34,090 nucleotides of DNA, taken from assembly GCF_000715205.1 (NCBI RefSeq), contig NZ_JOTP01000030.1, positions 1 through 34,090 of the forward strand, given 5' to 3'. The notes under the pieces are model-generated. The model saw only the letters and a program-made list of their open reading frames with translations. It did not search any database and had not been told where the DNA came from. This DNA comes from Bacillus zhangzhouensis (GTDB lineage: Bacteria; Bacillota; Bacilli; Bacillales; Bacillaceae). Both the position numbers and the translations under genes were made by a program. Within the stretch, counting starts at the first letter, position 1. Every line of letters starts with the position of its first letter. Positions 1-6,785 of this stretch are shown in pieces.

Positions 1-67
1 CTAGCGGGATCGAACCGCTGACCTCCTGCGTGCAAGGCAGGCGCTCTCCCAGCTGAGCTAAGGCCCC
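1..67 (-). tRNA. tRNA-Ala (TGC), cut by the window edge
   Basis: Read on the minus strand the gene starts GGGGCCTTAGCTCAGCTGGG and has an anticodon loop with TGC and an intact T-arm. The last nine or so bases, the 3' acceptor strand and CCA, lie outside the window. It is the most distal tRNA visible in the minus-strand cluster. Confidence 0.93.
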
Positions 68-75
68 ATAAAAGA

Positions 76-143
76 TGGTCGGGAAGACAGGATTCGAACC
101 TGCGACCCCTTGGTCCCAAACCAAGTGCTCTACCAAGCTGAGC
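76..143 (-). pseudogene. tRNA-Pro (TGG) lacking its 5' acceptor strand
   Basis: The 3' acceptor (CTTCCCGA plus encoded CCA), T-arm, anticodon arm (TGG) and D-arm are normal for Bacillus tRNA-Pro. The expected first nine or so bases (CGGGAAG plus linker) are missing. The D-arm GCTCAGC is instead joined directly to the spacer that follows the neighbouring tRNA-Arg. Without the 5' strand no acceptor stem can form. One reading is an 8-base deletion, another is a recombination or assembly junction. Compare the duplicated segment upstream of it. Confidence 0.8.
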
Positions 144-239
144 GTGGTTTATTTTATATTGGCGCGCCCGAGAGGAGTCGAACCCCTAACCTTTTGATCC
201 GTAGTCAAACGCTCTATCCAATTGAGCTACGGGCGCTTA
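142..239. repeat. 98-bp exact direct repeat, copy A (tRNA-Arg plus spacer)
   Basis: Positions 142-239 and 347-444 are identical base for base, offset by 205. The unit contains the whole tRNA-Arg gene and the spacer that follows it on the minus strand. Each outer edge falls at a damaged tRNA: the truncated tRNA-Pro at copy A and the Gly/Leu chimera at copy B. Confidence 0.95.
160..236 (-). tRNA. tRNA-Arg (ACG), copy 1
   Basis: A complete 77-nt gene on the minus strand. It starts GCGCCCGTAGCTCAATTGG, has anticodon loop CTACGGA (anticodon ACG), closes with CGGGCGC, discriminator G and an encoded CCA. It lies inside a 98-bp segment that recurs identically 205 bp away. Confidence 0.93.
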
Positions 240-247
240 TTGTATAA

Positions 248-348
248 TGCCGAGGGCCGGACTTGAACCGGCACGGTAGTCACCTACCGCAGGATTTTAA
301 GTCCTGTGTGTCTGCCAATCTGAGGTTTTACCACTAAACTACACCCGC
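248..348 (-). pseudogene. Chimeric tRNA: 5' part of tRNA-Gly fused to 3' part of tRNA-Leu (TAA)
   Basis: On the minus strand, bases 348 down to 320 are the first 29 nt of a Bacillus tRNA-Gly (GCGGGTGTAGTTTAGTGG onward to the start of the anticodon stem). Bases 319 down to 248 are a tRNA-Leu from its D-loop (ATTGGCAGAC) through the TAA anticodon, variable arm and T-arm to the discriminator. The two acceptor strands (GCGGGTG and CCTCGGC) cannot pair, so no functional tRNA is expected. The junction looks like recombination or a misassembly between tRNA repeats. Confidence 0.8.
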
Positions 349-444
349 GTGGTTTATTTTATATTGGCGCGCCCGAGAGGAGTCGAACCCCTAACCTTTT
401 GATCCGTAGTCAAACGCTCTATCCAATTGAGCTACGGGCGCTTA
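347..444. repeat. 98-bp exact direct repeat, copy B (tRNA-Arg plus spacer)
   Basis: Second copy of the unit at 142-239. Here the spacer after tRNA-Arg leads into the 5' half of tRNA-Gly instead of the D-arm of tRNA-Pro. Confidence 0.95.
365..441 (-). tRNA. tRNA-Arg (ACG), copy 2
   Basis: Identical over all 77 nt to the copy at 160-236, including the encoded CCA. It is the first gene after the stable-RNA promoter at 461-489, about 20 nt downstream of its -10 element. Confidence 0.93.
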
Positions 445-460
445 ATCAGGCGACTTAATT

Positions 461-489
461 ATCTTAACATATCGTTTTTACTAAGTCAA
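461..489 (-). promoter_or_regulatory. Stable-RNA type sigma-A promoter of the tRNA cluster
   Basis: On the minus strand, -35 TTGACT (489-484), a 17-bp spacer and -10 TAAGAT (466-461), followed by an A/T-rich stretch and a GC-rich start region. It resembles Bacillus rRNA/tRNA promoters and sits just upstream of tRNA-Arg copy 2. Confidence 0.75.
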
Positions 490-808
490 CATTTTTTTGA
501 AATTTGTTTGTCACATGCGTTTGAATGTCTGTGTTTCAAATGCGTCATCAGCGACGAATAAAAATATACCATGAATCATATGAAAGGGTCAATACATTTT
601 TCTAAAAAAGTTTCATGTTTTTTAAGAAGTGATATTTTCTTAGATAAATAGAGATGCGATAGCCCTATTTTTCTTCTCTTCTCTCATAATCTCAATCATT
701 CTTAAATAAAATCTTTCTAAATCCAAAGAAGGACAAAACACGCCCACCTAGAATTTTTATTTATTGGAAAATTCTTAATATTTTTCATGCATTTAAAGGA
801 GGTAGGAG
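490..808. other. Intergenic region between tRNA promoter and gltP
   Basis: AT-rich, with no convincing gene on either strand. GAATTTT (751-757) and AAAATTC (768-774) form an inverted repeat 35 bp before the gltP start that could be an operator or part of the promoter. I see no -35/-10 pair good enough to call. Confidence 0.5.
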
Positions 809-2062
809 ATGATGAAAAAGTTCGTCGCTTTTCAAATCATGATCGCTTTGGTGATAGGAGCTCTTATTGGCCACTTCTTCCCTGATTTCGGAATGGCACT
901 GCGGCCAATTGGTGATGGCTTCATTAGATTGATTAAAATGATCGTTGTTCCTATCGTTTTCTCTACTATTGTTATTGGTGCGGCTGGTAGCGGCGGCATG
1001 AAAAAAATGGGCAGCCTCGGATTAAAGACGATCATTTGGTTTGAGGTCATCACAACCATCGTTCTTGGGATCGGTCTATTATTGGCTAATGTCCTAAAGC
1101 CCGGCGTTGGACTTGATTTCTCTAAATTAGCTAAGAAAGATATTGGGGAATTAGATGGCTATACTCAGAAGGTCGTTGACTTTAAACAAATGGTATTAGA
1201 TATCATTCCAACCAATATCGTCGATGTCATGGCTCAGAATGATTTACTTGCTGTGATTTTCTTCGCCATTTTATTTGGTGTAGCCGCAAGCGGCATCGGC
1301 AAAGCATCCGCTCCTGTTCTAACCTTCTTTGAATCTGTGGCACAAATTATGTTTAAGCTAACGCAAATGGTGATGGTGACAGCACCTATCGGGGTTCTTG
1401 CATTAATGGCTGCTTCTGTTGGTCAATATGGCATCGTTTTATTAATCCCAATGATGAAGCTTGTCGGGACTGTATTCTTAGGATTATTCATTATTCTATT
1501 TGTTTTGTTCCCTCTTGTCGCACTGATCTTCCGTTTTAACTACTTCGAGGTATTAAAAATGATTTGGGATTTGTTCTTAGTTGCCTTTTCCACTACAAGT
1601 ACAGAAACTGTTCTTCCTCAACTCATGTCACGGATGGAGAAATACGGCTGTCCAAAAAGAATCGTTTCCTTCGTGATCCCTTCTGGTCTTTCTCTGAATT
1701 GTGATGGGTCAAGTTTATATTTATCCGTTTCCTGTGTGTTTCTCGCACAAGCGTTTGGCGTCGACATGAGTCTATCACAGCAGCTCCTCATGATGCTTGT
1801 TCTTGTATTAACAAGTAAAGGCATTGCAGCTGTGCCATCCGGTTCGCTCGTTGTTCTTTTGGCAACGGCCCACGCAGTAGGTCTTCCAGCAGAAGGTGTC
1901 GCCATTATCGCCGGTGTTGACAGAATTATGGATATGGCACGAACTGGCGTGAATGTACCAGGGCATGCAGTTGCATGTATTGTCGTATCTAAATGGGAAA
2001 AAGTATTTCGTGAGTCAGCATGGGAAGTTCCAAAAGCAGGTGAGGAAACAAAAGGGATGTAA
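809..2062 (+). CDS. gltP: Proton/glutamate symporter GltP (DAACS family)
   Basis: 417-residue cation-coupled dicarboxylate/amino acid carrier that imports glutamate and aspartate across the cytoplasmic membrane. The sequence is close to B. subtilis GltP throughout, by recognition. Visible family hallmarks are the serine/threonine-rich re-entrant loop (STTSTET, about residue 265), the NCDGSS segment, the AAVPSGS second loop and the terminal [11 protein letters not shown] substrate-binding helix. Several hydrophobic helices span the length, which matches the family norm. AAAGGAGG lies 6 nt before the chosen ATG; the next codon is also ATG, so a start at 812 is possible. It is monocistronic, with a tRNA cluster upstream on the other strand and its own terminator just downstream. 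Confidence 0.94.
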   Translation: MMKKFVAFQIMIALVIGALIGHFFPDFGMALRPIGDGFIRLIKMIVVPIVFSTIVIGAAGSGGMKKMGSLGLKTIIWFEVITTIVLGIGLLLANVLKPGVGLDFSKLAKKDIGELDGYTQKVVDFKQMVLDIIPTNIVDVMAQNDLLAVIFFAILFGVAASGIGKASAPVLTFFESVAQIMFKLTQMVMVTAPIGVLALMAASVGQYGIVLLIPMMKLVGTVFLGLFIILFVLFPLVALIFRFNYFEVLKMIWDLFLVAFSTTSTETVLPQLMSRMEKYGCPKRIVSFVIPSGLSLNCDGSSLYLSVSCVFLAQAFGVDMSLSQQLLMMLVLVLTSKGIAAVPSGSLVVLLATAHAVGLPAEGVAIIAGVDRIMDMARTGVNVPGHAVACIVVSKWEKVFRESAWEVPKAGEETKGM

Positions 2063-2073
2063 TGTCTTCTATG

Positions 2074-2097
2074 AAGGAAAGGGTTCACCCTTTCCTT
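2074..2097 (+). terminator. Rho-independent terminator of gltP
   Basis: AAGGAAAGGG, loop TTCA, CCCTTTCCTT, then TTC. The stem is perfect over 10 bp and begins 11 nt after the gltP stop. It may also slow transcription arriving from the convergent gene on the other side. Confidence 0.8.
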
Positions 2098-2100
2098 TTC

Positions 2101-3120
2101 TTATGGTAAAAAGGTTTGCTTCAGAACTGCCTTGCCTTCGTCTTGAATCTGCACTTCTGCGTACGCTCCATTGATGAAGGTCATTTGCGGCGGAACATGT
2201 CCACAATCAATATCGTAAACAATCGGGATTTGTAATTCCTTGTGTAATTCTTCATATAGATCAGTATATTCATATCCTTCGACAGGCACATCCACTGCGC
2301 TCCGGCCGAACATGATCCCAGAGCAGTCATCAAACCACCCTGCTAATTTTAATTGCACAAGAGATCTCTTCATGCTCGCAGCATTTAATGCGCAGTTTTC
2401 GAAATACCATAGAATCGGTTCACCTTTAAGGAATGTTTCTTGAAAAGCCTTCACATCTCCAAAAGGTGTTCCTGCTAAATGACGTATGACATCAATGCAA
2501 CCACCAAGCAGTCTTCCCTTCACCGTCGTCTCGTGTGGATCAACCGTACGCCATACGGTTGGCTCTGTTAAATGAAAGACATGTTTACTCGGGTGATCAT
2601 ACTGCCATTCCTTTTGATACATAGATGAAGAAAACTGGGTAATGTCCGTCTCTCCTGTAGCGGCAAGCACTTTTTCCCACATGACAGTCATCTGATCAAG
2701 CTCTTCACCTTGGAGATCCACAAAGTTCGGACCATGCGCTGTGGCAATGCCAGTTTTTAATGTGAATGCCAAAAGGAGTACACTCGTATCTGAGTAACCA
2801 AGAATCCACTTTTTTTGCATCGTTGAGAAATCAAGATGCTCTAACACTTCAATGAGTAACTGTCCGCCCCATGGCGGGATGATGTGGTCAATCTCATCAC
2901 ATGTCATCATGTGCTGGAGCTCGTTTGCTCGTTCTGTGGCAGGGGCTGACTTTGCCTTTTTCTGCTGCCATACCGTCTCTCCACATATGACATCATAACC
3001 TCTTTCTTTCATCCGCTTGCATGCCAGATGGAACATTTCATGCAAAGATGACTGTACACCTGAGGAAGGTGCTGTGACGCCAATTGTCTGTCCTTTTTGC
3101 AAATGCGGATACTGGATCAT
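2101..3120 (-). CDS. S66-family serine peptidase (LD-carboxypeptidase / MccF type)
   Basis: 339 residues. The S66 family contains cytoplasmic LD-carboxypeptidases that trim murein tetrapeptides and MccF-type enzymes that hydrolyse peptide-nucleotide antibiotics. The N-terminal TIGVTAPSSG, the PPWGG loop near residue 84 and the nucleophile in ILGYSD (Ser110) are visible. A C-terminal FEN segment and DCGHVPPQ supply the expected Glu and His of the Ser-Glu-His triad. The start is set at 3120 because GGAGGTGG lies 7 nt upstream; an upstream in-frame ATG at 3135 would overlap that site. The PPWGG loop, rather than a plain glycine pair, leans towards the MccF branch, but substrate cannot be told from sequence. 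Single gene, convergent with gltP. Confidence 0.85.
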   Translation of the reverse strand: MIQYPHLQKGQTIGVTAPSSGVQSSLHEMFHLACKRMKERGYDVICGETVWQQKKAKSAPATERANELQHMMTCDEIDHIIPPWGGQLLIEVLEHLDFSTMQKKWILGYSDTSVLLLAFTLKTGIATAHGPNFVDLQGEELDQMTVMWEKVLAATGETDITQFSSSMYQKEWQYDHPSKHVFHLTEPTVWRTVDPHETTVKGRLLGGCIDVIRHLAGTPFGDVKAFQETFLKGEPILWYFENCALNAASMKRSLVQLKLAGWFDDCSGIMFGRSAVDVPVEGYEYTDLYEELHKELQIPIVYDIDCGHVPPQMTFINGAYAEVQIQDEGKAVLKQTFLP

Positions 3121-3170
3121 CTTGTCCACCTCCATCCACTATTCATCTCTCTTCCTACTTATTGTAAAGA

Positions 3171-3196
3171 AGATGCCCCTTTTCCAAGGGACATCT
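3171..3196 (-). terminator. Terminator of the EamA transporter gene
   Basis: On the minus strand AGATGTCCC, an 8-nt loop, GGGGCATCT, then TCTTT. The stem is 9 bp with one G-T pair and begins 4 nt past the stop codon of the gene at 3201. Confidence 0.6.
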
Positions 3197-3200
3197 CATC

Positions 3201-4076
3201 TTATTCCTTTTGCCGCAGCACAGTATAGACACCTGCAAAGATACATAGAATCCCAATGAAAGAGCGCATCCCCATCTCTTCTCCCAAAAGCAGCCAGCCA
3301 AGAGCTGCGCCAACGATAGGCTGAAAGAAGAAAAACAGTCCACCGCTCGAGGCATCCATGAGTTGAAGCCCTCTATTCCACAGAAAGAAAGCAAGGGCTG
3401 TTGAGATGATACCAAGATAAAGAATACCACCCCAAATTTCCGGTCTCGCTATTTGCTGCAAATCTAGGTGAGGCAGACGAAATAGAACAGGCGGTGTTAA
3501 GACAATGAATGCAATGATGATCGCATAGGTTGTCGTGACCACCTGAGGATATTTTCCTGGAACCCGTTTAAGCAGAACAGACATGAGCGCCCATGTTAAA
3601 GCAGCGATGACCAATGAGAGACCGCCAGCAAATTCATCTGTTTGAACAGCGACAGGTCCAATCATGGTGAGTACACCCACTGTAGCAAGCAGGATAGAGA
3701 CACACTTCCTAACAGTGAATGATTCTTTTAATAGAAAGAACGCGAAAAGCACCATAAAGGCAGGTGTTGCAGATGTGATGACTGCCCCCATTTGGGCAGA
3801 TGTGTACATGGTGCCAATTTCTTGGGTCACGATCGAAAGAAAATTTCCAATCAGCCCAATCGCCGCAATGAGCGGGATGTCTTTTTTATCTAATCGAAAA
3901 GAAAAACCCAATCGCCATATGGTGAACACCAAAACGACTCCTGCTACTGCATATCTCATCCATACGAGTTCAAGTGGGGGAACAACCGCTACTGTTACTT
4001 TTACAACAACGTACATGCCGCCCCAAATACTTGCAGCAATTGCTAAGTAAAGAGCACCTATATATTTTTCATTCAT
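3201..4076 (-). CDS. EamA-family (DMT) membrane transporter
   Basis: 291 residues with two tandem EamA repeats of about five hydrophobic helices each, typical of drug/metabolite exporters of the DMT superfamily. Recognisable features are the first-helix IWGGMYVVVK, the TSAQMGAVITSATPAFMVLFAF segment closing repeat 1, and WNRGLQLMDASSGG with FFFQPIVGAALGWLLLGE in repeat 2. Members export amino acids, metabolites or drugs; the substrate here is unknown. GGAGGG lies 6 nt before the chosen ATG. A longer in-frame ATG at 4118 would place the start inside the attenuator-like leader and lacks its own ribosome site. The leader at 4077-4230 is unusual and suggests translational control (see findings). 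Confidence 0.88.
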   Translation of the reverse strand: MNEKYIGALYLAIAASIWGGMYVVVKVTVAVVPPLELVWMRYAVAGVVLVFTIWRLGFSFRLDKKDIPLIAAIGLIGNFLSIVTQEIGTMYTSAQMGAVITSATPAFMVLFAFFLLKESFTVRKCVSILLATVGVLTMIGPVAVQTDEFAGGLSLVIAALTWALMSVLLKRVPGKYPQVVTTTYAIIIAFIVLTPPVLFRLPHLDLQQIARPEIWGGILYLGIISTALAFFLWNRGLQLMDASSGGLFFFFQPIVGAALGWLLLGEEMGMRSFIGILCIFAGVYTVLRQKE

Positions 4077-4082
4077 CCTTTT

Positions 4083-4151
4083 CCCTCCGTTACTGGATAT
4101 ATTCATCGCCATATCCACAAACGGAGATCACTCTCCGTTATGGACGGAGGG
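4083..4151 (-). promoter_or_regulatory. Attenuator-like leader: four alternating RNA segments before the EamA gene
   Basis: On the minus strand: segment 1 CCCTCCGT (4151-4144), segment 2 AACGGAGA (4139-4132), segment 3 TCTCCGTT (4127-4120), segment 4 AACGGAGGG (4091-4083). Segment 4 is the ribosome-binding site of the transporter gene. 1:2 can pair over 6 bp, 2:3 over 8 bp with a 4-nt loop, and 3:4 over 7 bp, extended by an inner stem GGATAT/ATATCC (4116-4111 with 4100-4095). When 3:4 forms the ribosome site is masked; when 2:3 forms it is open. This is the layout of erm/cat-type translational attenuators. The pairing is seen in the sequence; the mechanism is inferred. Confidence 0.6.
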
Positions 4152-4191
4152 TATTTGGTACATCATGTTCAAACAAAGGCTTCCATTGCAT
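4138..4191 (-). CDS. Putative 17-residue leader peptide ahead of the EamA gene
   Basis: The ORF encodes MQWKPLFEHDVPNTLRP and ends in TAA. GAGGTG sits 6 nt before the ATG, a better ribosome site than chance would give. Codons 14-16 overlap RNA segment 1 of the leader structure and the stop codon overlaps the first base pairs of segment 2. A ribosome paused in the middle of the peptide would therefore free segment 2 to pair with segment 3. A possible TTGAAG/TATAAA-like promoter lies just upstream around 4225-4250. Alternatively it is the N-terminal scrap of a lost gene; the wording resembles the start of some acyl-CoA ligases. Confidence 0.5.
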   Translation of the reverse strand: MQWKPLFEHDVPNTLRP

Positions 4192-4301
4192 TGTCGTCAC
4201 CTCAATTGTTTTTATTTTCTGATTACTTTATAACAAATTTTGGTTTACTTCAATCCTTTTTTGTCGTCATCTTTCTTCATATAATAGAAGATAAATAGGG
4301 A

Positions 4302-4330
4302 TTGACATGCTGAATTCGTTTTCATATAGT
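4302..4330 (+). promoter_or_regulatory. Sigma-A promoter of azlCD
   Basis: -35 TTGACA (4302-4307), 17-bp spacer, -10 TATAGT (4325-4330). A near-consensus promoter about 45 bp upstream of the azlC start. Confidence 0.85.
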
Positions 4331-4373
4331 AAGTAAAACTATGGGTGGTCACGCAGAAAAGGAGTAGAGGTCG

Positions 4374-5099
4374 TTGGATATTGAAGCTAGGAAACATATT
4401 CCCAGTGCGGGACACGAACCGTTTCTCGAGGGAGTGAAAGATTGTGTGCCAACCCTGCTCGGTTATATGAGTATTGGGTTTGCCTTCGGAATTGTAGGAA
4501 TTAGCGCGCAGTTAAGTATATGGGACATTGCGCTCTTATCTATTTTTATTTACGCAGGTGCTTCGCAGTTTATCATCTGTGCACTTCTTGTAACAGGGAG
4601 TCCCCTTTCCGCTATTATTTTCACTACATTTATTGTGAATCTGCGGCATTTATTGCTCAGTCTCACGCTCGCCCCTCACTTTACACGCTACTCTTTGAAG
4701 CAAAATATCGGATTTGGTCTTTTGCTGACTGACGAATCCTTTGGCGTAGCGATGAACAAATTAGCGCAGCAAGGAAAACTGAACAACCGCTGGATGCATG
4801 GACTGAACTTAACAGCTTATTTGTGCTGGATTGCTGCCTGTACACTTGGCGGCATTTTTGGACATTGGATATCAAACCCTGAAGCGCTTGGTCTTGATTT
4901 TGCCCTATCTGCCATGTTTGCTGCGCTTTTGATCCTTTCTTTGCAAACTGTGCCAAAAAATAAATTAACCCATCGCTTGTCACTTGTTTTGTATATGGTC
5001 GTTGCGATGTTTGTTCTGCTTCATTTTGTTCCTTCACACGTAGCTGTTCTGTTAGCAACCGTGATTGTCGCAACCATTGGGGTGGTGACAGATAAATGA
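4374..5099 (+). CDS. azlC: AzlC-family branched-chain amino acid export subunit
   Basis: 241-residue membrane protein. AzlC and AzlD together form a branched-chain amino acid exporter; in B. subtilis its derepression gives resistance to azaleucine. The family signature IYAGASQFI followed by NLRHLL is present near residues 57-93, and several hydrophobic helices follow. The start is a TTG at 4374 with AAGGAG 9 nt upstream; no ATG lies nearby. The stop overlaps the azlD start by four bases (ATGA), which indicates translational coupling. In B. subtilis an Lrp-type regulator, AzlB, precedes these genes; none is seen here. Confidence 0.9.
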   Translation: MDIEARKHIPSAGHEPFLEGVKDCVPTLLGYMSIGFAFGIVGISAQLSIWDIALLSIFIYAGASQFIICALLVTGSPLSAIIFTTFIVNLRHLLLSLTLAPHFTRYSLKQNIGFGLLLTDESFGVAMNKLAQQGKLNNRWMHGLNLTAYLCWIAACTLGGIFGHWISNPEALGLDFALSAMFAALLILSLQTVPKNKLTHRLSLVLYMVVAMFVLLHFVPSHVAVLLATVIVATIGVVTDK

Positions 5100-5416
5100 T
5101 CAGCAGCTTTATGATATGGCTGATTCTTGGTTGTATGATTGTGACCATCATTCCAAGGGTCGTTCCCTTTTTATTTGTACGGAGTATTCAGCTGCCTGAA
5201 GTCGTACTGAAATGGTTATCGTTTATTCCGATTTGTATATTCACTGCGTTGATTGCAGAGCATCTTTTCATCCATACAATAACAGGCGTCACCGTTCATT
5301 GGATGTATCTTGCTGTCTTGGTTCCGACGGTGCTGATCGCTATTTGGACAAAAAGCTTGTCACTTACTGTTCTGATTGGGGTCATGCTGATGGGCACTGC
5401 TAGATGGTTTTTCTAA
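5096..5416 (+). CDS. azlD: AzlD-family branched-chain amino acid export subunit
   Basis: 106-residue small membrane partner of AzlC with about four hydrophobic helices, the usual size for AzlD. The segment RVVPFLFV followed by LPEVVLKWLSFIPICIF is typical of the family. It begins within the azlC stop codon (ATGA overlap) and is followed 4 nt after its own stop by a strong hairpin, so azlC-azlD form a two-gene operon. Confidence 0.9.
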   Translation: MISSFMIWLILGCMIVTIIPRVVPFLFVRSIQLPEVVLKWLSFIPICIFTALIAEHLFIHTITGVTVHWMYLAVLVPTVLIAIWTKSLSLTVLIGVMLMGTARWFF

Positions 5417-5420
5417 AAGA

Positions 5421-5450
5421 AAAAGCTTAACCACATGCGGTTAAGCTTTT
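5421..5450. terminator. Bidirectional terminator between azlD and the O-methyltransferase gene
   Basis: AAAAGCTTAACC, loop ACATGC, GGTTAAGCTTTT followed by TTT. The 12-bp stem is perfect and has A/T runs on both sides, so it can serve both converging units. Confidence 0.9.
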
Positions 5451-5452
5451 TT

Positions 5453-6114
5453 TCATTTTACGATTCCGTACACAAACCCATCATAACCTTTTTCACCAAC
5501 AGTTTGAATAGCGGTTGCCTCAATTCTCGGCTCTTGTTTGAGTAAATCGAAGAATTCACGAGTCCCCTTCACTCGCTCATCTTGATCAGATGCATGAAGA
5601 ACTGCTCCATTTCTGACCACATTGTCTGCAATAATGACTGTTCCCTTTTTGAGAAGTGTAACGCCCACTTCAGATATTTCGGGTTGTTTGGTTTGTCTGC
5701 ATCAATGAAAATCAAATCGAACGGGAGTGTATCCTGCTCTTTTAGCTGAGATAAAGTATCTAACGCTTTTCCTTGAAAAATAGTCACTCGTTCTGCCAAG
5801 CCTGCTCTGTCGATGTTTTGCTGTGCGGTCTCTACATGATGACTGACAGCCTCTAATGTAATGAGTTCTCCATCCGCTTCAAGAGCACGGGCCAGCCAAA
5901 TGGTGCTATATCCGCCAAGTGTACCGATTTCTAAAATGCGCTTTGCACCCTTGGTTTTTGCTAACAAATAGAGCATTTTCCCTTGAGCCGGCGACACATC
6001 AATTTCTGGCAGCCCCGCTTGCTTATTCTTGGTAAGAGCTTGCTCCAATACGTTATCTTTAGCCATCAATTTGTCTTTGATATACTCGTCAACTTTCCCC
6101 CATACTTGCTCCAT
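5453..6114 (-). pseudogene. SAM-dependent O-methyltransferase, broken by a frameshift
   Basis: Together the two frames give a family-length O-methyltransferase of the catechol/caffeoyl-CoA (YrrM-like) type. The SAM site ILEIGTLGGYST and the acidic motif LIFIDADK are in the first frame; TVIIADNVVRNGAV and the C-terminus are in the next. The switch falls after KYLKWAL near 5658-5662, where one extra A would restore the reading (GCGTTAACACTT). Loss of a single base, or a sequencing error, is the simplest explanation. AAGGGAG directly abuts the ATG at 6123 but is 9 nt from the ATG at 6114, so 6114 is the likelier start. No other gene is in its transcription unit. Confidence 0.8.
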
Positions 6115-6226
6115 TTCATCCATCTCCCTTGTTCATGTCTTCTATCTCAAGTCTACATGACGGAAGCGAGAATATATAATCAAATCTTTTCACACACCTA
6201 TTCATTTTATTGATGAAAGGAATGTG

Positions 6227-6289
6227 ATGATGGAGACATGGGTCAAGCCACAGGTGGTACCTGCAGCTATCGGCAAACTAATGGTTTAG
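6227..6289 (+). CDS. Possible 20-residue ORF
   Basis: ATG at 6227 follows GAAAGGA by 5 nt, and a TATAAT lies about 50 bp upstream. The product is short, begins MMETWVKPQVVPAAIGK and ends at 6289, overlapping the 3' end of the convergent CsbD-like gene. No homologue is recognised. It could be chance or the N-terminal remnant of a lost gene. Confidence 0.2.
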   Translation: MMETWVKPQVVPAAIGKLMV

Positions 6290-6463
6290 TTTATTTTTCA
6301 GGTCACCTTTTTTATCTTGGAGTTTCCCTTTTGCTTGATCCTTTTTCCCTTCTGCTTTCAGGTTTTGATGATCTGTTGCTTCGCCAAGCTTTTCTTTCAC
6401 TTGACCTTTGACTTGATTTGTTTTTCCTTTCGCTTTATCCATATGTCCTTTTTCTTCACTCAT
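6278..6463 (-). CDS. CsbD-family stress protein
   Basis: 61-residue, highly charged hydrophilic protein with the CsbD repeat pattern DKAKGKTNQVKGQVKEKLGEA followed by LKAEGKKDQAKGKLQDKKG. The family is induced by general stress and controlled by sigma-B in B. subtilis; its molecular role is not established. GGAGGTGG lies 6 nt before the ATG at 6463; an ATG at 6478 would overlap that site. A sigma-B-like promoter lies upstream at 6495-6519. The gene appears to sit in the space of a lost LysR-type regulator whose tail remains at 6485-6658. Confidence 0.85.
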   Translation of the reverse strand: MSEEKGHMDKAKGKTNQVKGQVKEKLGEATDHQNLKAEGKKDQAKGKLQDKKGDLKNKLNH

Positions 6464-6484
6464 TTGTTCCACCTCCACGTTTGA

Positions 6485-6658
6485 TACAATTCATTTAGCC
6501 TTTTTGAAAGATACAAAACATCTGAGTGTGCAATCCAAGAAACTACACCAAAAATAAATTTATATGTTTCATGGAGACAAGATGAAAAATCAACCGTCGC
6601 TGATCACTTTTTAACAGTTGCGAAAGAAGCTTATTTAAGTTCTCAGTCTAAATCATGA
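6485..6658 (+). pseudogene. C-terminal remnant of a LysR-type regulator
   Basis: An open frame of about 57 codons with no start ends at TGA 6656-6658. The translation contains PKINLYVSWRQDEKSTVADH followed by FLTVAKEAYLSSQ. This has the pattern of the last strand and helix of a LysR substrate-binding domain, where a hydrophobic strand is followed by a charged residue pair and a terminal amphipathic helix. The frame closes at a TGA (6482-6484) next to the CsbD-like gene, so the rest of the regulator is gone. A hairpin AATCCAGCC/GGCTGGATT (6661-6684) follows. Confidence 0.5.
6495..6519 (-). promoter_or_regulatory. Possible sigma-B promoter of the CsbD-like gene
   Basis: On the minus strand GTTTTG (6519-6514), a 13-bp spacer and GGCTAA (6500-6495). 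This approximates the sigma-B consensus GTTTAA-N12-15-GGGTAT and fits the family's known regulation. Confidence 0.45.
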
Positions 6659-6785
6659 AAATCCAGCCTGGGTCGGCTGGATTAAAAAATAATGATCTAT
6701 AAGACAGACTTAAAATCTTTAACCTGCTATGTACACGTTTCAGGTATGATAGACATAATAGAATGAAGGGTTGGTGCTTAGTTCA

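Noticed and set aside
142..444. Possible insertion sequence or CRISPR-like repeat in the tRNA cluster
   Set aside because: The repeated unit is a tRNA gene with its spacer; there are only two copies and no transposase or terminal inverted repeats.
1618..2088. Open frame of 156 codons opposite gltP
   Set aside because: It is antisense to a clear transporter gene, lacks a ribosome site and reads as the complement of membrane helices.
3664..4050. Open frame opposite the EamA gene
   Set aside because: Antisense to the exporter with no start signal.
4681..5151. Open frame of 156 codons opposite azlC/azlD
   Set aside because: Lies entirely on the reverse strand of two well-supported genes, with no start signal or family resemblance.
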